Source of the DNA: Tubiluchus corallicola
Taxonomy: Eukaryota > Priapulida > Priapulimorpha > Priapulimorphida > Tubiluchidae
DNA length: 64,000 bases
Assembly: GCA_030141605.1 (NCBI GenBank)
Contig: JAQGDQ010000607.1
Location: forward strand, 58,960 to 122,959
Direction: 5' to 3'
Positions 56,112-64,000 of this stretch are shown here, one piece after another. Numbering within the stretch: the first letter of the stretch is position 1; each line of letters starts with the position of its first letter. The position numbers and the translations under genes are program-made. The notes under the pieces were generated by a model. That model did no database searches, had not been told where the DNA came from, and saw only the letters and a program-made list of their open reading frames with translations.

Positions 56112-56449
56112 TGTTGTGGAGATCGCTGGCATCTATTGGAATTAAATAGAACATAGTAGAATGTTCCATTAGAATAATCGTCTTACCTTGTAGAATGCTC
56201 TAGAAAGAAACGTCTAGAATGTTCCCTGGCACCCTATATAAGTCGAAGCAGACTGCTGAAAGACACACAGATTCACACGGACGCCATTTACACATTCTCT
56301 TGTATACTTACATTTTCAGATACATTCAAACGTTTTCCAGATTTTCACGTTTACTGTAAACATTTCGCGTTCCTTCATACTTTTGTGTTGTAGAATTCTC
56401 GCTTAATAAACTAGTTTAATCTGAAGGCGTGTTTTCTGGTTTTCTCTAC
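56112..56449 (+). mobile_element. Solo LTR with TATA box and poly(A) signal
   Basis: Starts TGTTGTGGAGATCGCTGG 13 bases into intron 3 of ninjurin B, contains CCCTATATAAGTCGAAG (TATA near 56235) and AATAAA (56405-56410), and ends TTTTCTCTAC. A second decayed copy is at 20670-20968. No internal retroelement region and no clear target duplication. Confidence 0.65.
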
Positions 56450-56489
56450 GAGCCTTCCGAGAGAAACAATTTCCTAATTGAGAATTCTG

Positions 56490-56680
56490 CTCCTGAAAAG
56501 ACAAGAAAATGGCCAACCAAAGTAAGTCTCAGAAAATTATATCACCTAAGTATAATCTTAAGGGAACAAAGTACTCACCTTTTCCCCATTCACTTCAGTT
56601 TTTGAAAAATATTTCAACTGCTGCAGTAAACGTTGGTGCAGACATGTTTCATTTAGTCCGTGAGTCCTGAGAAGTTTAGC
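56490..56680 (+). mobile_element. MITE family G, left half
   Basis: GACAAGAAAATGGCCAACCA through GACATGTTTCATTTAGTCCG as in 44768-44955. Confidence 0.7.
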
Positions 56681-57484
56681 ATATTTAACTTTTTAAGAAA
56701 ATCGGGGCCAGACTGTGACCTTCTTGGGCCCCTAGGCTAATGAAATTGTGGGGCCTCCTCGGCTGGAGCTGTCCTCAAACTCGTTCAAACCCGTCTGAAA
56801 TATTTTTTTTCGTGATATAGTGTAAATTTTAACAATATTTACACACAAGGAAGTAAAATTATTGGAAATTCTTTAAACAAACTAAAATAGCTTGTTTGTC
56901 AATAAAAATATTCTTCAAGAAATACCAATATTTTACTATTTATTGCAAACCAAATTAGCACATTTTTTAACACGACCCTAGTGAAAAAAAAAAGATTTTA
57001 CAGATGTTACCAGAACTTGTTGAGCCTCAAGCTTAAGGAGTCCTAGGTTGCAGCTTATAGTAACCTACGGGATACTATAAGGATACTATATAGGATACTG
57101 TAATACGGCCTATGCAGATAGACAAAACTTTTTTTTACTTTTTGGCCAAAAATTTACTGGTAAAAGTAAAAATGCAGAATATTATTGTGTAGTTCTGTTT
57201 TTTTTTTCAGAAATTTTTTCATTAATCTTTTTTGAAGCATGCTAAAACAGTATAAAACGGGTTTGGCTCTTCAGCGTAAAATTTGGGGCAGCTTTATTGA
57301 AATGAAATAACAACGATTTATGCCTCGAATGCTTTTTTGATAGCTTATTGTGCTTGTCTTGATGTGATTTGGGTGTTGAGAAACTTGTCTAGACTTTTGT
57401 CACTTTGTGATCATGTTGTAGGAGCCCTTCTCTTTTTTGTCATTGTTAAAGTTGGTTTAAGTTGATGTTCTGCGTGCGTCTTGT
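56681..57484. other. Non-coding stretch, no gene seen
   Basis: AT-rich intron of ninjurin B, with GGATACTATA repeated three times near 57070-57100. Confidence 0.35.
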
Positions 57485-58590
57485 ATTATGTGTTATGTCT
57501 GTAGTTATCACCTTAACATCTAAGGTTCGGCAGTCAATGTATTATGTGTTATGTCTGTAGTTATCACTTTAACTTCTAAGGTTGGGCAATCAATGTATTA
57601 TGTGTTATGTCTGTAGTTATCACCTTAACATCTAATGCTGGGCAGTCAATGTATTATGTGTTATGTCTGTAGTTATCACCTTAACATCTAATGTTGGGCA
57701 GTCAATGTATTATGTGTTATGTCTGTAGTTATCGCCTTGACATCTAAGGTTTAGCAGTCAATGTATTATGTGTTATGTCTGTAGTTATCACCTTAACATC
57801 TAAGGTTCGGCAGTCAATGTATTATGTGTTATGTCTGTAGTTATCACTTTAACATCTAAGGTTGGGCAGTCAATGTATTATGTGTTATGTCTGTAGTTAT
57901 CACCTTAACATCTAATGCTGGGCAGTCAATGTATTATGTGTTATGTCTGTAGTTATCACCTTAACATCTAATGTTGGGCAGTCAATGTATTATGTGTTAT
58001 GTCTGCAGTTATCGCCTTGACATCTAAGGTTTAGCAGTCAATGTATTATGTGTTATGTCTGTAGTTATCACCTTAACATCTAATGTTGGGCAGTCAATGT
58101 ATTATGTGTTATGTCTGTAGTTATCACCTTAACATCTAAGGTTGGGCAGTCAATGTATTATGTGTTATGTCTGTAGTTATCACCTTAACATCTAAGGTTG
58201 GGCAGTCAATGTATTATGTGTTATGTCTGTAGTTATCACCTTAACATCTAATGTTGGGCAGTCAATGTATTATGTGTTATGTCTGTAGTTATCCCTTACA
58301 TCTAAGGTTGCAGTCAATGTATTATGTGTTATGTCTGTAGTTATCACTTAACATCTAAGGTTGGCAGTCAATGTATTATGTGTTATGTCTGTAGTTATCA
58401 CTTAACATCTAAGGTTGGGCAGTCAATGTATTATGTGTTATGTCTGTAGTTATCACCTTAACATCTAATGTTGGGCAGTCAATGTATTATGTGTTATGTC
58501 TGTAGTTATCACCTTAACATCTAAGGTTGGGCAGTCAATGTATTATGTGTTATGTCTGTAGTTATCACCTTTGCATCTAGTGTTGGGCAG
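57485..58590 (+). repeat. 56-bp minisatellite, about 20 copies
   Basis: Unit starts CAATGTATTATGTGTTATGT, continues CTGTAGTTATCACCTTAACA and ends TCTAAGGTTGGGCAGT. A few units lost one to three bases. The same unit forms a shorter array in the opposite orientation at 63452-63868. Confidence 0.97.
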
Positions 58591-59344
58591 TGAATGTGAC
58601 TTGGTCCCCACCTGGAGTGTTTGAAGATAATGAGTAGGGACCGAAATCTTTCCTGGTGACTCAACTGATGACCCTTTTGCTTTGGTTGTAATTTTTAATG
58701 TGTGTCCCGTTGTAGATTGTGTGATTTGCAGTTGTTTGTCTCTTTTTGTTGTTCGTGTGTGGTGGTGTCGAACGAAAATTTAATTTGGTAAATATGTAGT
58801 AAAATTAGTGAGTGTAACAGAACCATTATGTGCACTTATATGTATTTTAGATATAGAAAACAAAATTGTTTGATATTTTTATCATATTATCGCGTTCATA
58901 TTTTTCAAGTACAGCATTCTAGAAAAATGTAACAGGCTAGGTTTTTACTTTTTTAGTTTTCTCCTATTAACCTCTCTGCCAATGAGCACATTTGTGTAAC
59001 AAAGGTGAATAAACGCCTTCAGTGTGAGAATGCTCATTTACAGTAAAAGAGGACCTGTTAAACGATGTTAAAAGCGTGAAGCCCAGTTAAGGTGCAGTGT
59101 CACGTGAGCAAGTGATTCAGAACCGAAGCGTAGGCGTCGATGCGTCGAAGCTCGGCGCACGATATATAAGCCTTGTGATGCGCCCAGCTCATGGGAATGA
59201 GTCTGGGAGCTGAAGGAGAGCAGGCTAGATCAGGGGGCTTGGCATTACTATCTGTTATATTTATTGTGTTCTATCTGACTCTTCATAGTTTTGCCATCAC
59301 TAAAACACCAATAATCAGCTTTAGACAACCAACACAACGAATTA
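58591..59344. other. Intron sequence with a copy of the exon-4 duplication tail
   Basis: 58985-59041 contains TTGTGTAACAAAGGTGAATA then AACGCCTTCAGTGTGAGAAT, the same segment that ends each tandem exon copy at 59803 and 59953. It is therefore an older or fourth partial copy without the exon start. Confidence 0.7.
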
Positions 59345-59769
59345 CAGTCAACTCTCGTTAAACTGGACTAATTGGGGGTGGGGGGTAGTCCGGTTTAGCC
59401 GATTGTCCGGTTTATCCGATATGCCTATATATGGTCTATATTATACAGGAAAAATCACCTTAATAAGGCGTATATACATTGCACTATATACTATACTGTA
59501 TATTACTTTAAAATAGCTAACCTGTGAGGATAAAGAAATTAGTGAGTGCTTTCGATGGGGTAAGCAAACTGAAATTTGGCGGGAATTGTAGCAGCCTGGG
59601 CGGCACCGCGAGCCGTTTCGGCCCGTCAATGGCTCGTGGTGAGTTGGTAGGCCGTGTTGTGTTTAGCGCTCCGACTCGGTCGGAAATCGGTCAGTTTCCT
59701 TTACCACGGATGACGTCCGTCTTGTCCGATATCCGGGCTAACGGGGTCCGGTTTAACGAGGGTCGACTG
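59345..59769. mobile_element. Tigger/pogo-type MITE
   Basis: Ends CAGTCAACTCTCGTTAAACTGG and the reverse complement CAGTCGACCCTCGTTAAACCGG are inverted repeats, each flanked by TA (59343-59344 and 59770-59771). 425 bases, no transposase. It sits 33 bases before the first tandem exon copy. Confidence 0.9.
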
Positions 59770-59802
59770 TATTTTACTTTTACTAATAAATGTTAGTTTC
59801 AG

Positions 59803-59904
59803 GTTTTGCTGCAAGTTGGTCACTGCTACTATATTCTGATGATGGGGTTGGTAGTGTCGTCAATTGTACTGCCTGTAGCAAGCTTGTGTAACAAAGATGA
59901 ATAA
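59803..59904 (+). pseudogene. Ninjurin B exon 4, truncated tandem copy 1
   Basis: Acceptor TTAGTTTCAG, then the first 70 bases of exon 4 with few changes, then divergence into CCTGTAGCAAGC and an in-frame TAA (59902-59904) that lies inside AATAAA (59900-59905). Reads VLLQVGHCYYILMMGL... for 33 residues. If used it would be a terminal exon giving a product without the second membrane segment. Confidence 0.7.
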
Positions 59905-59952
59905 ACGCCTTCGGTGTAAGAATGCTCATTTACTAATAATTGTTAATTTCAG

Positions 59953-60054
59953 GTTTTGCTACAAGTTGGTCATCGCTACTATATTCTGATGATGGGGTTG
60001 GTAGTGTCGTCAATTGTACTGCCTGTAGCAAGCTTGTGTAACAAAGGTGAATAA
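59953..60054 (+). pseudogene. Ninjurin B exon 4, truncated tandem copy 2
   Basis: Exactly 150 bases after copy 1 with the acceptor TTAATTTCAG identical to that of the real exon. Same 33-residue reading and the same stop overlapping AATAAA. Closer in sequence to the real exon (TACAAGTTGGTCATCGC) than copy 1. Confidence 0.75.
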
Positions 60055-60102
60055 ACGCCTTCGGTGTGAGAATGCTCATTTACTAATAATTGTTAATTTC
60101 AG

Positions 60103-60420
60103 GTTTTGCTACAAGTTGGTCATCGCTACTATATTCTGATGATGGGGTTGGTGGTGTCGTCTATTGTACTGCAGTGTTTAGCGGGTGCAATGTTTATACT
60201 ATTAGGCAAGACGAATATTAGACACGATCACAAACAGATGAAAGCAGACAAGATGAACAATATAGTGACAGTGATTGTCTTCTTTGTCACAGTGGTCAAT
60301 ATCTTCATAGGTGCTTTCGGAATTTCGGCCAGTGAAGAAGAAGTAGCCAAACCTGACGCGGACACGTTGGACACACCCCCGAAATCATCGTGGGGTTCTA
60401 CTACCACGTCGTCGTGGTAG
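60103..60420 (+). CDS. Ninjurin B: exon 4 and stop
   Basis: Acceptor TTGTTAATTTCAG; 105 codons and TAG. First membrane segment reads YYILMMGLVVSSIVLQCLAG, then GKTNIRHDHKQMKADKMNNI, second segment IVTVIVFFVTVVNIFIGAFG, and a longer Ser/Thr/Asp tail ending TTTSSW. Joined to exon 1 (39311) and B exons 2 and 3 it gives 217 aa in frame. Whether B has its own first exon is open. Its acceptor is the third of three near-identical ones spaced 150 bases apart. Confidence 0.92.
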   Translation, partial: VLLQVGHRYYILMMGLVVSSIVLQCLAGAMFILLGKTNIRHDHKQMKADKMNNIVTVIVFFVTVVNIFIGAFGISASEEEVAKPDADTLDTPPKSSWGSTTTSSW

Positions 60421-60731
60421 AACTGAACTTTTTGATGGACACCTCGACTAAGAAACCGTAAAACTAATAGACCAATGTTACACGGCCTCTTTACGTAATC
60501 AACGAAAACGAAATTTTTAGAAATCCGCAGTGCGAAATATGATGTGCGACCGAGTGACGCTTTGACAATTTTGATGTAAAACGGGGAGCCACATCTGAAT
60601 TCAGGAACTCCTCCTTTTCATCAAAGTGCCGACCATTCCACCTGCTCCAAATCAGCTTCACACAAATGGGTAGCAATTTCTCTACGTTAGCAGCTATCTC
60701 TTATTACATGTATATGTTCATTTATGTGTTT

Positions 60732-60737
60732 ATTAAA
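60732..60737 (+). terminator. Possible poly(A) signal ATTAAA of ninjurin B
   Basis: ATTAAA about 310 bases after the stop codon. No AATAAA closer to it was seen. Confidence 0.3.
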
Positions 60738-60805
60738 AATATTTTCTCAATTAACGCACTCAATGTCATAGTAGGCTTATGTTTGAATGGGCAACATTGT
60801 TAATA

Positions 60806-61633
60806 CAGTCAACCTCGGGTATAAGGTACTCGCTTATAAGATCCTCGCTTATAAAGTACATTTGCTTATAAGGTACTCGATTATAAAGTACATTCGCTCA
60901 TAAGGTACTCGCTTATAAGGTACACTCGCTTATAAGGTACTCGCTTATAAGGTACTCGCTTATAAAGTACTCGCTTATAAGGTACTCGCTTATAAGGTAC
61001 TCGATTATAAGGTACTCGTTTATAAGATTCTCACTTATAAGGTACTCGCTTATAAGATCCTCGCTTATAAAGTACATTCGCTTATAAGGTACTCGATTAT
61101 AAGGTACATTCGCTTATAAGGTACTCGATTATAAGGTACTCGCTCATAAGGTACTCGCTTATAAGGTACTCGCTTATAAGGTACTCGCTTATAAGGTACA
61201 CTCGCTTATAAGGTACTCGCTTATAAGGTACTCGCTTATAAGGTACTCGCTTATAAGGGACACTCGCTTATAAGGTACTCGCTTATAAGGTACTTGCTTA
61301 TAAGGTACACTCGCTTATAAGGTACATTCGCTTATAAGGTACTCGCTTATATGGTACTCGCTTGTAAGGGACACTCGCTTATAAGGGACACTCGCATATG
61401 AGGTACATTCGCTTATAAGGTACTCGCTTATAAGAGACACTCGCTTATAAGGTACTCGCTTATAAGGTACTTGCTTATAAGGTACACTCGCTTATAAGGT
61501 ACTCGCTTATAAGGTACTCGCTTATATGGTACTCGCTTGTAAGGGACACTCGCTTATAAGGGACACTCGCATATGAGGTACATTCGCTTATAAGGTACTC
61601 GCTTATAAGAGACACTCGCTTATAAGGGACCAC
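60806..61633. repeat. 15-bp minisatellite grown from a transposon end
   Basis: Unit TACTCGCTTATAAGG repeated more than 50 times with TACATTCGC and GACACTCGC variants. The left end reads TA then CAGTCAACCTCGGGTATAAG, a Tigger/Tc1-style terminus, and the right end GCTTATAAGGGACCACCAAC. The array thus seems to have expanded from within a terminal repeat. Confidence 0.92.
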
Positions 61634-61884
61634 CAACAAAATACATAATAATAAAACTAAATACATGATAATTACGAAGTCTTTCAAAAGGTAAGCAATA
61701 TAACTTTGTATGGAAAGTTTTTATTACATACATTAAAATTTCCTTTTCTTTAAGGAATGAGTAGGTTAGTGATTAATAAAAAAGATAATGTCAACCTACA
61801 TGCTAAGTTGAATAAGCAGATGTAAACCACACACAAGATCTGAAGAGATAAAGCCCTTTTAGAAATGTCTTGAGATATATATAT

Positions 61885-62355
61885 ATATATATACATATAT
61901 ATATAATAATCTTTATTTGCCATTAAAATACATTGATAATCACTGATAAAAACTTTACAGAGACGATCAATCAGTGTTAGTTAATAAAAACTTACACTGC
62001 TAAAGGCAAATGCGTCAGTGCAATCTAAACTACTGTGCAGTAATGGAAAGTAACGACGAATAAAATCAAACGTATTTACAACTATGCACAAAAAATGAAA
62101 AAACTATGATTTAATTAACATGGCCGTGGATATATGAATTCTGAATTAGTGTGTGTGTTGTCGTACTGGTGTGATGGTATTTCATATCTGGTTAATATTA
62201 GTGATTTTAATTTTGTTTTAAATGCTGATAGGGACTTGATTTGTTTAACCTGTAATGGTAGAGAATTCCAAAGTAGAATTGCTTGTTTGATTACAGAGTT
62301 CGTTCCATAGTGGGTATTTGTCCTAATTTGTTTTAGATTACTTAACCCTTTCATA
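61885..62355 (-). pseudogene. LINE 3' end with ORF tail
   Basis: Minus-strand frame ending at 62115 reads RTNTHYGTNSVIKQAILLWN then SLPLQVKQIKSLSAFKTKLK, the conserved C terminus of CR1/L2-like LINEs. The 3' UTR follows and ends AATAAAGATTATTATATA, merging into a (TA)n run. Confidence 0.75.
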
Positions 62356-63449
62356 CCCGTTGCATCCCATTATATCTGTTAATAGTTATTTTGATTTAAG
62401 CCAATAACAATAGACTAAAATTTGTGATAAAATGGCAAACTAGAAAATCTACATAGCATAAAAAACTGTGCAAGGTACAGTACTTTAGAGATGACTTTGT
62501 ACAGATCAGCATAGCATGCATACTAAATGTCTTAAATAGTTTAAAAAATCATCAGCAGTTGCAAAATGAAGCACATTTTATGCTTCCATTGAATCCCAAT
62601 GTATCCCGTGGGATACAGGCTATATTTAGCACGCGGGCACAGGTAGAAAAAAAACAAGTATTATGTGTAAACAAGATGGACATACTGAACAAAAGTACCA
62701 AATAAAAAAAAATTTCTTATTAAAAAATTAATTTGGGACTGAAAGGGTTATTCTGGAATCAAGCGTTATAATACTTTATTAAGGCGATGCGAGTGTCAGG
62801 CACTGAATTGTTTTTGGGTCAACAAGTTTGTCATTTATCTTGGTAAAGTTATGACAAGCATATGAAACGCTACTTGAACTTACTGTTAAATAATTCATGC
62901 AACTGTGTATAGGAAACTTGTTACAGTTGTGAAAAATTGCATTACCGGGTTTAGGCATATAGAAGTGCAGCAGTGAAAAGACTACAGCCGTTTACCATGG
63001 TAAGTTGTTCAAAATAATTACATTATTAATTATTGCTGTTAGTTAATTACGTATCGTAGACGTTAGCAATGATCACAACGCAAGTTGCTTTAGTATTTTC
63101 ATAACCGTCATAAATCAAGATTTTATTATTAAAACAACGTTACTTTGATAAAAGATTTAAATTTACAACTGTTTAAATATGTCCAAACGTTTCAACATCG
63201 ATCAAATGTCGTCATCAGCGGTACTCTATACAAACAACAATCAGTTTATATACGCAGGGCCAGCAGTATGGAAAATTATGCACTAATTATGTATTTGCAA
63301 AGAAGAATTTTCATATCCCTTAACTGTATTTTCAAACACTAAGCTATTTGTTACTGCATCTACACTGTATTTCGTTTCTACAGGTCTGTTTAAAGTGTTT
63401 ATTCATTACTTCGGCTTTTGTAAATAAATAAAAGTTTTGATTTGGCTTG
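62356..63449. other. Non-coding stretch, no gene seen
   Basis: AT-rich. CATACCCGTTGCATCCCATT and TGTATCCCGTGGGATACAGG recall a decayed repeat. The ORF 63145-63342 is short and featureless. Confidence 0.35.
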
Positions 63450-63451
63450 TA

Positions 63452-63868
63452 ACTACAGACATAACACATAATACATTGACTGCCCAACCTTAGATGTTAA
63501 AGTGATAAATACAAACATAATACATAACACATTGACTGCGCAACCTTAGATATTAAAGTGATAACTACAGACATAACACATAATACATTGACTGCGCAAC
63601 CTTAGATATTAAAGTGATAACTACAGACATAACACATAATACATTGACTGCCCAACCTTAGATGTTAAAGTGATAAATACAGACATAATACATAATACAT
63701 TGACTGCGCAACCTTAGATATTAAAGTGATAACTACAGACATAACACATAATACATTGACTGCCCAACCTTAGATGTTAAAGTGATAAATACAGACATAA
63801 TACATAATACATTGACTGCGCAACCTTAGATATTAAAGTGATAACTACAGACATAACACATAATACAA
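63452..63868 (-). repeat. 56-bp minisatellite, inverted array, about 7 copies
   Basis: Units read TAACTACAGACATAACACAT, AATACATTGACTGC.CAACC and TTAGAT.TTAAAGTGA, the reverse complement of the array at 57485-58590. Units alternate GACTGCCCAACC and GACTGCGCAACC. Confidence 0.96.
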
Positions 63869-63911
63869 TACACGCACATCACGTGTGCAGAGCTGGAAGT
63901 GCGTCTGTGGG

Positions 63912-63985
63912 TAATGTGTCCGGGTCACTTGGGTTACATGGGTGTGGACCTACAGCCACACCCAAATGACCCAGGTTCCACAGTA
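63912..63985. other. GC-richer hairpin next to the inverted array
   Basis: GGGTGTGG and CCACACCC pair perfectly around ACCTACAG, and the outer bases GGGTCACTTGGGTTACAT and AAATGACCCAGG extend the stem imperfectly. It could be a transposon end. Confidence 0.5.
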
Positions 63986-64000
63986 ATCTTAATAAAACGT

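Noticed and set aside
60814-61630. Telomere-like or CRISPR-like array
   Set aside because: The unit is not a telomere repeat and there are no unique spacers; it is a minisatellite.

Overview
This is a repeat-rich, AT-rich piece of an animal genome. It is eukaryotic: the genes are split by GT-AG introns of 0.3-5 kb, and there are microsatellites, minisatellites, SINEs, LINE ends and many short DNA transposons. The two gene families found, cytosolic seryl-tRNA synthetase of the animal type and ninjurin, plus a SINE with a 5S rRNA-derived head, point to a non-vertebrate metazoan. I cannot name the species.

Layout. Bases 1-460 closely resemble 48678-49137, the distal 3' UTR of a ninjurin gene, so another ninjurin copy probably ends just at or before the left edge. 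Bases 0.5-8.6 kb are repeats. A possible two-exon secreted-peptide gene lies at 8.68-9.9 kb, and a possible divergent signal-peptide ORF at 10.63-10.34 kb on the minus strand. A complete 11-exon seryl-tRNA synthetase gene (507 aa) runs from 11086 to 30946 on the plus strand. Its introns hold a 5S-derived SINE with a perfect 12-bp target duplication, tRNA-derived SINEs, a Tigger/pogo element, hAT-type and Tc1-type elements, LINE tails and a 26-copy 20-bp minisatellite. Bases 31-39 kb are repeats, including an LTR/primer-binding-site remnant and LINE ends.

A ninjurin locus occupies 39.3-60.4 kb. Exons at 39311, 43470, 44626 and 47581 form a 170-aa ninjurin (A). A second set at 53791, 55991 and 60103 (B) has the same phases and paralogous sequence but no first exon that I could find, so it is either a second gene with an unseen first exon or an alternative cassette spliced to exon 1. 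The last B exon is preceded by two 150-bp tandem copies of its acceptor and first 70 bases. Each reaches an in-frame stop that overlaps an AATAAA, so each could act as a short alternative terminal exon. The right end holds several minisatellites, one of which (56-bp unit) occurs as two arrays in opposite orientation at 57.5 and 63.5 kb.

How the parts relate: seryl-tRNA synthetase is housekeeping translation machinery. Ninjurins are two-pass plasma membrane proteins linked to adhesion and membrane rupture. No functional link between them is implied beyond linkage. The most interesting signals are repeated partial exon duplications (around synthetase exon 4 and ninjurin B exon 4) and the duplicated ninjurin material on both sides of the synthetase. 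All exon calls come from reading splice sites and reading frames by eye plus remembered family features; no alignment was run.
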